DNA of 64,000 nt from Labrys miyagiensis (GTDB lineage: Bacteria; Pseudomonadota; Alphaproteobacteria; Rhizobiales; Labraceae), in contig NZ_BSPC01000026.1 in the NCBI RefSeq assembly GCF_030160835.1, forward strand, positions 124,001 to 188,000, read 5' to 3'. Shown one piece after another: positions 8,086-16,372 of the stretch (its first letter is position 1; every line of letters begins with the position of its first letter). The notes beneath the pieces were generated by a model. That model searched no databases, had not been told where the DNA came from, and was given only the letters and a program-made list of their open reading frames with translations. A program made the translations under genes and the position numbers.

Positions 8086-9035
8086 GCGCCTATCGGCCCG
8101 CCACCCAGCCGACGCTCTATTTCATCGGCGTCACCACCACCAAGAGTTCGATCATGCGGGTGTTTCCGGCCTGGGCCAAGCATCTCGGTCTCAAGGATGC
8201 GGTGATCAAGGGCATCGACTTTCCGCTCCATGCCGATCCCAGCGCCTATCGCGAGGCGGTGGCCTTCATCAAGGCCGATCCGCTGTCGATGGGCGCGCTG
8301 GTCACCACCCACAAGATCGATCTCTACAAGGCCTGCCGCGACATGTTCGAGGTAATAGATACCTTCGCCCTGCGCATGGAGGAGACGAGCTGCATCTCCA
8401 AGCAGGGCGGCAAGCTGATCTGCCATGCCAAGGATCCGATCTCCTCAGGCCTGTCGCTCGATGGTTTCATCCCCAAGGGCCATTTCGAGAAGACCGGGGC
8501 CGAGCTCTTCTCGATCGGCGCCGGCGGCTCCACCATCGCGCTGACCTGGCATATGGGCCGGCAGGAGCGCGGCGCCGACCGGCCCTCGCGCATGATCGTC
8601 TCCAATCGCAGCCAGCACCGGCTCGATGAGATCGAGCGGATTCACAAAGAGATCGGCCTCACCGTGCCGGTCGACTATGTCCTGGCTCCCACGCCTGCCG
8701 ACAATGATGCCGTCACCGCTGCACTCAAGCCGGGCTCGGTGGTGATCAACGCCACGGGTCTGGGCAAGGACGCGCCGGGCTCGCCGCTCACCGAGGCGGT
8801 CGTCTTTCCCGACCACGGCATCGTCTGGGACCTCAATTATCGCGGCGACCTCGTCTTCCTCGACCAGGCCCGCAGGCAGCAGGCGGCCCGCCATCTGCAG
8901 ATCGAGGACGGCTGGACCTATTTCATCCATGGCTGGACGCAGGTGATCGCGGAGGTCTTCCACATCGACATCCCGACCTCCGGTCCGGGCTTCGACAAGC
9001 TCGGCGAGATCGCCATCGCGGCGGCGAAGGGCTGA
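8082..9035 (+). CDS. Divergent shikimate dehydrogenase-like protein
   Basis: 317 residues that keep the AroE fold pattern but not its substrate signature. The N-terminal substrate loop is GVTTTKSSIM rather than a typical SxS motif. The catalytic lysine is probably in VTTHK near residue 71 and the catalytic aspartate in AKDPISSGLSLDGF. The NAD(P)-binding segment is IGAGGSTIAL followed by SNRS, which fits NADP. It sits between a KDPG-type aldolase (four-base overlap) and a hydroxyacid dehydrogenase (three-base gap). It is probably a dehydrogenase of a cyclic or sugar-acid intermediate in carbohydrate breakdown, not aromatic biosynthesis. The substrate is unknown. Confidence 0.75.
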   Translation: MSAYRPATQPTLYFIGVTTTKSSIMRVFPAWAKHLGLKDAVIKGIDFPLHADPSAYREAVAFIKADPLSMGALVTTHKIDLYKACRDMFEVIDTFALRMEETSCISKQGGKLICHAKDPISSGLSLDGFIPKGHFEKTGAELFSIGAGGSTIALTWHMGRQERGADRPSRMIVSNRSQHRLDEIERIHKEIGLTVPVDYVLAPTPADNDAVTAALKPGSVVINATGLGKDAPGSPLTEAVVFPDHGIVWDLNYRGDLVFLDQARRQQAARHLQIEDGWTYFIHGWTQVIAEVFHIDIPTSGPGFDKLGEIAIAAAKG

Positions 9036-9038
9036 GCG

Positions 9039-9974
9039 ATGGAACGCATCCTCGTCACGCCGCGCTCGCTGACATCGACGCCCCATCCGCGGATCGAGCA
9101 GTTGCGCGACCAGGGCCATGAGATCGTCATGTCCACGCCCGGCAAGTCGCCCGACGAGGCCGAACTGCTGGCGCTGGTGCCCGGTGTCACCGGCTGGCTC
9201 GCCGGGGTGGAGAAGATCTCGCCACGCGTGATCGAGGCCGCCGGCAGGCTCCGGGCGATCAGCCGCAACGGTACGGGCGTCGACAATCTGCCGATCGAGG
9301 CGCTGCTCGAGCGCCGGATTGCCGTGCGCATCGCCGCGGGCGCCAATGCGGCCGGGGTGGCGGAACTCGCCATCGGGCTGATATTCGCGGCACTGCGACA
9401 GATCCCGCTCTGCGATGCCGGTATCAAGCAGGGCCAGTGGCCACGCCGGCTGGGCGCCGAGATCCGCGGCCGCACGGTCGGGGTGATCGGCTGCGGGGCG
9501 ATCGGCGCCGAGGTCGCGCGCCTGGCCGCCGCGCTCGGTGCCCGCATCCTCGCCTTCGATCCCCTCCGTCCGAATGTGAATGTCGGTGAGCGCGAGCTCA
9601 CCTGGGCGGAGGTGCCGGAGATCCTGGCGCAGGCCGATATCATCACGCTGCACTGCCCGGCGCTGGCGGATGGCAGGCCGCTGATCGGTGCCGTCGAGCT
9701 TGCCTCGATGCCGAGCGGCGCGATCCTGATCAACACGGCGCGTGCGATGCTGATCGACGAGGCGGCGGTGCTTGCCGCCCTCGATGCCGGCAGTCTCGGC
9801 TGCTACGCCACCGACGTCTTCGACGACGAACCACCGACGAGCCTCCTGCTCGCCGCTCACCCGAGGGTGATCGCCACCAGCCATATCGGCGGCTTCACCC
9901 AGGAAAGCGTCAACCGGGCCACCGAAGTGGCCATCGCCAACCTGATGGATGCCTTGCGGGCGGGGAAGGGGTGA
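9039..9974 (+). CDS. D-isomer-specific 2-hydroxyacid dehydrogenase
   Basis: 311 residues with the family layout of two Rossmann lobes. The dinucleotide motif GVIGCGAIGAEV starts near residue 147. The catalytic triad positions are visible: Arg in NTARAMLIDE, Glu in DVFDDEPP and His in SHIGGFT. It lacks the ACT/ASB regulatory tail of the housekeeping SerA at 29606, so it is probably a catabolic enzyme for a 2-keto or 2-hydroxy sugar acid. It starts three bases after the shikimate-dehydrogenase-like gene, so the two are co-transcribed. A palindromic repeat separates it from the next gene. Confidence 0.9.
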   Translation: MERILVTPRSLTSTPHPRIEQLRDQGHEIVMSTPGKSPDEAELLALVPGVTGWLAGVEKISPRVIEAAGRLRAISRNGTGVDNLPIEALLERRIAVRIAAGANAAGVAELAIGLIFAALRQIPLCDAGIKQGQWPRRLGAEIRGRTVGVIGCGAIGAEVARLAAALGARILAFDPLRPNVNVGERELTWAEVPEILAQADIITLHCPALADGRPLIGAVELASMPSGAILINTARAMLIDEAAVLAALDAGSLGCYATDVFDDEPPTSLLLAAHPRVIATSHIGGFTQESVNRATEVAIANLMDALRAGKG

Positions 9975-10016
9975 TGGTCCGAGTATTCGAAGCGCCACTA
10001 ACAAGGGCGCGAGGAA

Positions 10017-10121
10017 CGTCATTCCGGGCGACCGTGGGGAGACCTGGAATCCATGAACACCGTCCTCGAAGGATTGTGTTCATGGATTCCGGCTCTTCGC
10101 TGCGCTCCGGCCCGAATGACG
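10017..10121. repeat. Intergenic palindromic repeat, family P2 (copy 2, inverted)
   Basis: A 105-bp element bounded by CGTCATTCCGGG and CCCGAATGACG with inner GGAATCCATGAACAC / GTGTTCATGGATTCC arms. It is the reverse-complement orientation of the element at 3891-3996 and similar along its full length. It lies inside the aldolase operon, between the hydroxyacid dehydrogenase stop and the UlaG-like start. Confidence 0.88.
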
Positions 10122-10169
10122 AACATTGCCGTTTCTGCCTTTCTCAACAAGACATCGGAGTTCCCTGAG

Positions 10170-11024
10170 ATGGCCTTTGCGGCATTGCGGTTTTCCGGGA
10201 CACTGGCGCACAAGCTTGCTGCTTCGCGTCCCGAAACGGGCGTCTCGCTCTACTGGCTCGGCCAGGCCGGCTTCCTGGTCGATACTGGCCGCCTGCGTAT
10301 CCTGATCGATCCCTATCTGTCGGATTCGCTGGCGCAGAAATATCGAGATCGCGGCTTTTCGCATGAGCGCATGATGCCCCCGCCCATCGAGATCGCCGAC
10401 CTCCCGCCGATCGATTTCGTGGCCTGCACGCATTTCCATACCGACCATATGGATGGTGCGACGCTGGCCCCGATCGCCGAGCGCTTTCCCGCCGTCAGTA
10501 TCCTGGTGCCGAAGGCTTCCCTGAAGGTCGCCGCGGAGAAGACCGGTCTCGGGCCGAATAGCTTCATCGGCGTCGATGCCGGCGAGACGCTTGTCCTGGG
10601 CGAGGGCGCCGAAGTCACCGCCGTGCGCGCGGCGCATGAGGAGCTCACGCGGGACGAGGCCGGCCACCACCTCTTCCTCGGCTATGGCTTCAGGCTGGGC
10701 CATGTCAGAATTTTCCATTCGGGCGACACCATCCCCTTCGAGGGACAACTGGCCGAGATCGAAGCCCTGAAGCCTGATATCGCGCTGTTTCCGGTGAATG
10801 GTAGGTCGGAAGCGCTTCGCTCGGCCGGTATCGTCGGCAATTTCACCCTGGACGAGGCTGTCGAAGTCGCCGAGGCCTGTGCCATCCCCATTCTTCTGGC
10901 GCATCATTTTGGCATGTTCGCCTTCAACACGGTCGCGCCCGAAATTATCGATGCCAGGGCGGTGGCCATGACCGGCAAGACGAGGCTGCTTCGGGCCAGG
11001 GAAGGAATCGAGTATAGGCTATGA
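10170..11024 (+). CDS. UlaG-like metallo-beta-lactamase-fold hydrolase
   Basis: 284 residues. The metal-binding motif THFHTDHMDG lies near residue 87 and the later ligands are seen in RAAHEE, HSGDT and LAHHFGMF. The UlaG family includes L-ascorbate-6-phosphate lactonase, so a sugar-acid lactone or phosphodiester is a plausible substrate. The ATG at 10170 has GGAG nine bases upstream; the open frame runs back to 10053, but that part is translated repeat and is excluded. Its place between catabolic dehydrogenases and the RpiR regulator supports a role in the same pathway. Confidence 0.87.
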   Translation: MAFAALRFSGTLAHKLAASRPETGVSLYWLGQAGFLVDTGRLRILIDPYLSDSLAQKYRDRGFSHERMMPPPIEIADLPPIDFVACTHFHTDHMDGATLAPIAERFPAVSILVPKASLKVAAEKTGLGPNSFIGVDAGETLVLGEGAEVTAVRAAHEELTRDEAGHHLFLGYGFRLGHVRIFHSGDTIPFEGQLAEIEALKPDIALFPVNGRSEALRSAGIVGNFTLDEAVEVAEACAIPILLAHHFGMFAFNTVAPEIIDARAVAMTGKTRLLRAREGIEYRL

Positions 11025-11092
11025 ATCCCGCCTGACGCTGCGGATTCAGCCCTCCCGCCAAGAGAGGGAACCTAAGAAGGGTGACTAAGGCT

Positions 11093-11989
11093 ATGGCCTC
11101 GCCGGATTCTGTCGTTTCCTCCCAGCCTGCTCCCCGAGCCACGATCCAGAATGTGCTCGAAGTCGTCCGCGTGATGCTCGGCGAATTGCGCAAATCCGAC
11201 CGCAAGGTCGCCGATCTCATCCTGGCCGATCCCCATCGCATCCTCAACGCCACGGTGGCGGAGACGGCGCTTGCCGCGGGCGTGAGCGAGCCGACGGTGA
11301 TCCGTTTCTGCACCGCCATCGGCTGCAGCGGCTTCCAGGATTTCAAGCTGCGCCTCGCCCAGAGCCTCGCTTTGGGCACGCCGGCCACCCATTCGGTGCT
11401 GCTCGACACCGATCCACCGGAAGCCGTGGTCGAGAAGATCTTCGACTACACCATCACCAGCCTCGACTGGGCTCGCCACCATCTCGACAAGGAGGCGTTG
11501 AAGCAGGCAATCGGCATCCTGGAGCGCGCCAACTCTATCGAGTTCTTCGGCTTCGGCGCCTCCGGCATCGTGGCGCGCGACGCCCAGCAGAAATTCCCCC
11601 TCTTCGGTGTGCCCTGCGGCGCCCAGCTCGATTCCCACCAGCAGATCATGGTCGCCTCGATGATGAAGCCGGGCGATGTCGCCGTGGTCATCTCCAACAC
11701 CGGACGTACCCGCTCCATCATCGAGGTAGCGCGCACGGCCCGGGAAAACGGGGCCAGGGTGATCGGCATTACCGGCTTCGAAACCTCGCTCGCCAGCCAT
11801 TGCGACGTGACCTTGCTGGTGGAGACGCTCGACAACACCAATATCTATACGCCGACCATCTCGCGCATCGCCGCGCTGGTGGTGATCGACGTACTCTCCA
11901 CCGCCGTGGCGCTACGCCGCGACGAAGCCCATGTCTGTCGCTTCCAGCGTATGAAGCGGCGGCTGGCGGAGTATCGGACCGAGGAGTGA
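11093..11989 (+). CDS. RpiR/HexR-family transcriptional regulator
   Basis: 298 residues: an N-terminal helix-turn-helix domain (AETALAAGVSEPTVIRFC around residues 55-75) and a C-terminal SIS sugar-phosphate-binding domain (FGFGASGIVARDAQ, then ISNTGRTRSIIEV). Such regulators sense phosphorylated sugars or KDPG. ATG 11093 is preferred, with AGAAGG about 12 bases upstream; an earlier GTG at 11081 is possible. It closes the aldolase operon and probably controls both arms of the divergent cluster through the palindromes at 7312-7377. Confidence 0.93.
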   Translation: MASPDSVVSSQPAPRATIQNVLEVVRVMLGELRKSDRKVADLILADPHRILNATVAETALAAGVSEPTVIRFCTAIGCSGFQDFKLRLAQSLALGTPATHSVLLDTDPPEAVVEKIFDYTITSLDWARHHLDKEALKQAIGILERANSIEFFGFGASGIVARDAQQKFPLFGVPCGAQLDSHQQIMVASMMKPGDVAVVISNTGRTRSIIEVARTARENGARVIGITGFETSLASHCDVTLLVETLDNTNIYTPTISRIAALVVIDVLSTAVALRRDEAHVCRFQRMKRRLAEYRTEE

Positions 11990-12159
11990 GGGTCCTTCTA
12001 CGCCCTTATTTATACCTCACCGCCACGATCAGGTTCGGCATGGCCGCAACGCCTGCCCGCCCGCGCATGTGGGAAATCCGCCCCCGCTCGACACCGGGGG
12101 TTGTTGGCGGAGGCGTTCAGATTGTATGGCTGGAAGCTGAACCGGAATCACTGCTTGCG

Positions 12160-13677
12160 ATGAAGATCGAAATCGACATGGGCACCGCCTCCGCGGCCGG
12201 CGGTGCGCCTGCAATGCTCGATGTCGAGGAATTGCTGGCGACGCGCCTGTTGGTGCAGGGCAATTCCGGCTCCGGCAAGTCGCATCTCCTGCGCCGGCTG
12301 CTCGAACAGAGCGCGCCGCATGTGCAGCAGGTGATCATCGATCCCGAGGGCGAGTTCGCCAGCCTGTCCGACCGCTACGGCCATGTCGTCATCGATGGCG
12401 AGCGCAGCCTGGCTGAACTCGAGCATATCGCCCAGCGCGTGCGCCAGCACCGTGTCTCCGCCGTGCTGGTGCTCGAGAGCCTCGATGCCGAGATGCAGAT
12501 GAAGGCGGCGGCCGCCTTCCTCAACGCCCTCTTCGACGCCGAGCGCGATTACTGGTTCCCCATGCTGGTGGTGGTGGACGAAGCCCAGCTCTTCGCCCCC
12601 GCCGCCTCGGGCGAAGTCTCGGAGGATGCGCGCAAGGTCTCGCTGGGCGCCATGACCAACCTGATGTGCCGCGGCCGCAAGCGCGGCCTTGCCGGCATCA
12701 TCGCGACGCAGCGCCTGGCCAAGCTTGCCAAGAATGTCGCGGCTGAAGCCTCCAACTTCCTGATGGGGCGCACCTTTCTCGATATCGACATGGCGCGTGC
12801 GGCCGACCTCCTCGGGCTCGACCGCCGCCAGGCCGAGACCTTCCGCGAGCTACAGCGCGGCCAGTTCGTGGCGCTGGGCCCGGCCTTGTCGCGCCGTCCC
12901 CTGCCGATCAGGGTGGGCCCGGTGGAGACGCGTCCGCGCGTGGCGACGCCCAAGCTGACGCCGCTGCCGGAAGCGGGCGAGGCGGCGCGCGACCTGATCC
13001 TGGCGCCCGTGCCCGTCGCCGCGCCGCGCGCCCGTCCGGAACGCCGGGTGGTGACGCCAGCGCCGTTGTCCACCACCGAGATCCTCGAACAACTGGTGCG
13101 CGACAAGCCGGCCGAGGGTGCCGGCGAGGAGGCTGTGCCGGCCATGCCGCCAGCCGAGCTGCAGCGCGCCTTTGCCCGCATCGCCTTCGCCATCATGCGG
13201 GAGCCGGATGCGACCTTCCGCACCGAGGCGGTGCTCTACCAGGATTTCATCGTGCGCTGCCGTATCGAGCGGCTCGGCGGCACGCCGCCGGCGATGGCGC
13301 AGTTCAAGTTCCTGCTCAACGCCGCCCGCGCCGGCCTCGATCCCGAGACGGTGGATGCCGAGGAATGGCAGCGCGCGCTCGACCAGGCGCGGCTGGTGCC
13401 CGCCGACCTGCAGGCCGTCTTCCTCATCCTCGCCGGCGCGGCGATGACGGGCCAGCCCTGTCCGCCGGACGCCGAGATCGCGCGGCGCTGCGGCAGCCAT
13501 TCGAGTGGGCGCGCCCGCAGCCAGATCCGCCATCTGCAGAACGCCGATTTCGTAATGACGCGGGTGGACATGCGCGGCTCGCGCATCGCCGTCATCCCGG
13601 ATCTCGGCTGGGAGACGGCGCCGGGCGATCCCAACGGGCCCGTCCAGGACGAGCGCGGCTTGGCGGCGGCCGAGTAG
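12160..13677 (+). CDS. HerA/DUF87-type ATPase
   Basis: About 505 residues. The Walker A motif is GNSGSGKSH (near residue 34), preceded by LLVQ, and the Walker B is MLVVVDEAQLFAP (near residue 140). RGRKRGLAGIIATQR resembles the sensor region of HerA/FtsK-like DNA translocases. The C-terminal third has a proline-rich linker and two small helical segments, the last probably winged-helix-like. The start at ATG 12160 lacks a strong ribosome-binding site, and an upstream frame extends to 11800. No NurA-like nuclease or defence partner is adjacent. Function is unproven; DNA translocation or remodelling is inferred from the family. Confidence 0.8.
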   Translation: MKIEIDMGTASAAGGAPAMLDVEELLATRLLVQGNSGSGKSHLLRRLLEQSAPHVQQVIIDPEGEFASLSDRYGHVVIDGERSLAELEHIAQRVRQHRVSAVLVLESLDAEMQMKAAAAFLNALFDAERDYWFPMLVVVDEAQLFAPAASGEVSEDARKVSLGAMTNLMCRGRKRGLAGIIATQRLAKLAKNVAAEASNFLMGRTFLDIDMARAADLLGLDRRQAETFRELQRGQFVALGPALSRRPLPIRVGPVETRPRVATPKLTPLPEAGEAARDLILAPVPVAAPRARPERRVVTPAPLSTTEILEQLVRDKPAEGAGEEAVPAMPPAELQRAFARIAFAIMREPDATFRTEAVLYQDFIVRCRIERLGGTPPAMAQFKFLLNAARAGLDPETVDAEEWQRALDQARLVPADLQAVFLILAGAAMTGQPCPPDAEIARRCGSHSSGRARSQIRHLQNADFVMTRVDMRGSRIAVIPDLGWETAPGDPNGPVQDERGLAAAE

Positions 13678-13730
13678 GCAACTGCAGCGTTTGGGCGAGA
13701 CTGGACGTTGCAGGATCAGGTGAGCCGATT

Positions 13731-13930
13731 GCGTCCCCTCGCCCCGTTCTTACGGGGAGAGGATAGAGCTGCGCTGCCTTCCCAAGGTAAATTTTATCAG
13801 TTATATCAATAAGATAATAGAGTTTTATTGCATTTGTTTCTACGGTGCCGCCTCTCAAAACGCTTCTCCCTTGAGTTTGCGCTGCCCCTCACCTCTATCC
13901 TCTCCCCGTAAGAACGGGGCGAGGGGGCGC
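13731..13930. repeat. Long inverted repeat with AT-rich core
   Basis: Two 38-base arms (13731-13768 and 13893-13930) are inverted copies differing at one position. Each arm itself contains the hairpin CCCCGTTCTTACGGGG. Between them lie about 124 bp that are much richer in A and T than the surroundings and have no convincing gene. The arm core resembles the CCTCTCCCCG...CGGGGAGAGG repeats common in Rhizobiales genomes. The element fills the space between two convergent genes. Confidence 0.85.
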
Positions 13931-13978
13931 AACCGGCGCGCTCTACGCAGAATTGCCTCATCTCGCCCAGCTGTGGCT

Positions 13979-14545
13979 TCACAACCACCAGAACGGCACA
14001 AGCATCGGCACGCGTCGGGCATAGGCATCATAAGCCTGCGGACCCAGGTCACCACGCAGCACGTTCTCCTCCAGTCTCGCCTTCATCACGATGCCGACGA
14101 GGATGATGGCGACGCCGATGAAACCCACCAGTGTGCCCTTGATCAGGGCCGTCGCCAGCAAGGCCAGGATCAGTCCGCTATAGATGGGATGGCGTACCAG
14201 GCCGTAGGGGCCGGTATCGACGATATGATGGTCGGCCTTGATGGTGACCGAGCCCGACCAGAGCGAGCCGAGATGCAGGCGGGCCCACCAGCAGAAGGCA
14301 AAGCCTGCAAAGGCGCCGAGAACGCACAGCCAGGCGCCGGTGAAATCGGGCCACCACAGATGCACGGCCCAACTGGTGCGGGCCGGCACGGCGAGGATGA
14401 GGCCGCCGATCAGCATCAGCAGGCGGTAAATCAAGACCTCCCGGCCACCCTCTACGCGCAGGGCCTTGCTGGACCAGCGCGCCGCGATGATCCAGGATAT
14501 CGCCCAGGCGAGCCAAAGACCGATCAGAACCAGACCAGGATACAT
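13979..14545 (-). CDS. Isoprenylcysteine carboxyl methyltransferase family protein
   Basis: A 188-residue membrane protein with about five hydrophobic segments and the ICMT/PEMT signature: GPYGLVRHPIYSG near residue 113 and LEENVLRGDLGPQAYDAYARRVPMLVP at the C-terminus (RHP, EE and Y..Y..R positions). It starts at ATG 14545 after GGGAGAGG. Bacterial members methylate small-molecule or isoprenoid-like acceptors using SAM; the substrate here is unknown. It stands alone between the inverted-repeat element and the promoter region of manC. Confidence 0.88.
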   Translation of the reverse strand: MYPGLVLIGLWLAWAISWIIAARWSSKALRVEGGREVLIYRLLMLIGGLILAVPARTSWAVHLWWPDFTGAWLCVLGAFAGFAFCWWARLHLGSLWSGSVTIKADHHIVDTGPYGLVRHPIYSGLILALLATALIKGTLVGFIGVAIILVGIVMKARLEENVLRGDLGPQAYDAYARRVPMLVPFWWL

Positions 14546-14772
14546 GCGACCTCTCCCTGCCCTTCAGCATGGCAGGCATCGCCCCGATTTATGGCAGAAT
14601 TTCAAGGATTACCTAAGGTAATCTATCCGGAAGCATTAGAAATTGTCGTATCAGAATCCCAATAGGGGAGTATGGTAGTCTAAAGCGGGCCTGAAATTTG
14701 CATGTCCGCGGCGGTATAAATATGGCATAGCAAGCGCCGAAACGGCTCCCCTTTTTCTCCAAGCAAGAGCGG

Positions 14773-16197
14773 ATGATGTCTTCCCTGATCGTTCCCCTGA
14801 TCGTCTGTGGTGGTTCCGGCACCCGGCTTTGGCCCGCTTCGCGCGCCAGCCGCCCCAAGCAGTTCCTGCCGCTTTTCGGTGATCTCTCCACCTTCCAGGA
14901 GACGGTCCGCCGTGTCAGCGACGTCAGCCTGTTCGGCCGTCCGGTGATCGTCACCAACCAAGACCATCGCTTCCTGGTGGCCGACCAATTGCTGGCGGTT
15001 GGCATCGAGGCCGATATCCTGCTCGAGCCCGAGGCCCGCGATTCCGGCCCGGCCATCGCCGCCGGTACGGCCTATATCGTCCAGCGCAACGGCGCCGAGA
15101 CGCCGGTTCTTTCGCTCGCGGCCGATCACCGTGTCCGCGACGTCGAGGGCTTCCGCGCAGCCTGCGTTGCAGCGCGCCATGGCGCCGAGATGAACGCCAT
15201 CGTGACCTTCGGCGTGGCGCCGGATCATCCGGCCACCGGCTATGGCTATATCGAAGTGGGCGAGCCCCTCACCGAGGGCGTGCTGCATGTGCAGCGCTTC
15301 GTCGAGAAGCCGGATGCGGAGACGGCCACGCGCTATGTCCGCGAAGGCTATCTGTGGAATTCCGGCAACTTCCTCTACCAGGCCGGAAAGTTCCTTTCCG
15401 AATATGCCGAGCGAGAGCCACGTACGGTGGAAGCCGTGAAGGAGGCCGTCGCCAAGGCGAAGGTCGACCTCGGCTTCATCCGTCTCGATGCCGCCGCCTT
15501 CGGCCATGCCGACAAGCGCTCGGTCGACTATGCGGTGATGGAGAAGACCAAGGTCGCCGCCGTGGTCCCCGCCAGCTTCGACTGGTCGGATGTCGGTTCC
15601 TGGAGCGCGGTGCGCGAATTGTCTCCGCAGGACGAGGCTGGCAACGCCAGGTTGGGCGAGGGCGTTTTCGTCAATGCCCGCAACAATCTGGTCTCCACCG
15701 AGCGGCCAGTGGTCTGCGTCGTCGGCCTCGACGATCTCGCCGTAATCGCCACCGGCGATGCAGTGCTGGTGGCCAGGCGCGACGACGCTGCCGGCATCAA
15801 GGCGTTGGTCGAGAAGCTGAAGCAGAAGCACAACAAGCTCACGCAGGAACATCTGCAGTCCTTCCGCCCCTGGGGGTCCTATCAGTCGCTGGATCTCGGC
15901 TCGCGCCACCAGGTCAAGCGCATCATGGTCAAGCCCGGTGGCCAGCTTTCGCTGCAGAAGCATCACCATCGCTCCGAGCACTGGATCGTGGTGCGTGGCG
16001 TGGCGACCGTCACCATCAACGCCAACGTCAAGACGCTGCATGAGAACGAGTCGATCTATATCCCGCTTGGCGCCACCCATCGCCTGGAGAATCCGGGCAA
16101 GATCGACCTGGAACTGATCGAGGTGCAGACCGGCAGCTATTTCGGCGAGGACGACATCATCCGCCTCGAGGACGTCTACAACCGCGCCGCTTCGTGA
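14773..16197 (+). CDS. manC: Mannose-1-phosphate guanylyltransferase / mannose-6-phosphate isomerase
   Basis: 474 residues, the usual length of the bifunctional type II enzyme. The N-terminal nucleotidyltransferase has CGGSGTRLWPASR (near residue 12), PKQFLPL and FVEKP. The C-terminal cupin has RPWGSY, the metal-binding QKHHHRSEHW and GATHRLEN. It interconverts fructose-6-P and mannose-6-P and makes GDP-mannose for exopolysaccharide or LPS. No second polysaccharide gene is adjacent. The start is the first of two consecutive ATGs. About 225 bp of non-coding DNA precede it. Downstream are a palindromic repeat and a strong terminator. Confidence 0.95.
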   Translation: MMSSLIVPLIVCGGSGTRLWPASRASRPKQFLPLFGDLSTFQETVRRVSDVSLFGRPVIVTNQDHRFLVADQLLAVGIEADILLEPEARDSGPAIAAGTAYIVQRNGAETPVLSLAADHRVRDVEGFRAACVAARHGAEMNAIVTFGVAPDHPATGYGYIEVGEPLTEGVLHVQRFVEKPDAETATRYVREGYLWNSGNFLYQAGKFLSEYAEREPRTVEAVKEAVAKAKVDLGFIRLDAAAFGHADKRSVDYAVMEKTKVAAVVPASFDWSDVGSWSAVRELSPQDEAGNARLGEGVFVNARNNLVSTERPVVCVVGLDDLAVIATGDAVLVARRDDAAGIKALVEKLKQKHNKLTQEHLQSFRPWGSYQSLDLGSRHQVKRIMVKPGGQLSLQKHHHRSEHWIVVRGVATVTINANVKTLHENESIYIPLGATHRLENPGKIDLELIEVQTGSYFGEDDIIRLEDVYNRAAS

Positions 16198-16207
16198 GGC
16201 AGCGCAA

Positions 16208-16289
16208 ATTGGAGTGGCGATCTCCGATCGCCATTCTTGGAAACGAGGCGCCCTGGGTCAAAAGAAGATGGCGGTCGGAGACCGCCAAT
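16208..16289. repeat. Compound palindrome P1-a after manC
   Basis: Hairpin GGCGATC-TCC-GATCGCC, then ATTCTTGGAAACG, a spacer, then hairpin GGCGGTC-GGA-GACCGCC, with short outer ATTGG / CCAAT arms. This is the two-hairpin architecture of the P1 family with a different stem sequence. It begins 11 bp after the manC stop codon. Confidence 0.8.
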
Positions 16290-16318
16290 CCGTGTTTCGA
16301 GCGATCTACTGTCTGAAG

Positions 16319-16355
16319 AGGCCTTCCATGCCCGCCATGGAAGGCCTTTTTGTTT
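16319..16355 (+). terminator. Strong intrinsic terminator downstream of manC
   Basis: A 12-bp perfect stem AGGCCTTCCATG / CATGGAAGGCCT with loop CCCGC is followed by TTTTTGTTTG. It lies 120 bp after the manC stop and 18 bp before the end of the convergent SDR gene. Confidence 0.92.
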
Positions 16356-16372
16356 GATGCGGATCGGCCGCT

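Noticed and set aside
8445-10022. 525-residue minus-strand frame opposite the AroE-like and hydroxyacid dehydrogenase genes.
   Set aside because: It spans two real genes and their junction on the other strand; no family motif.
10053-10169. N-terminal extension of the UlaG-like protein.
   Set aside because: The extra 39 codons translate the P2 repeat; a better start with GGAG is at 10170.
11800-12159. N-terminal 120 residues of the ATPase frame.
   Set aside because: They overlap the end of the RpiR gene and are basic and low-complexity; family sequence begins near 12160.
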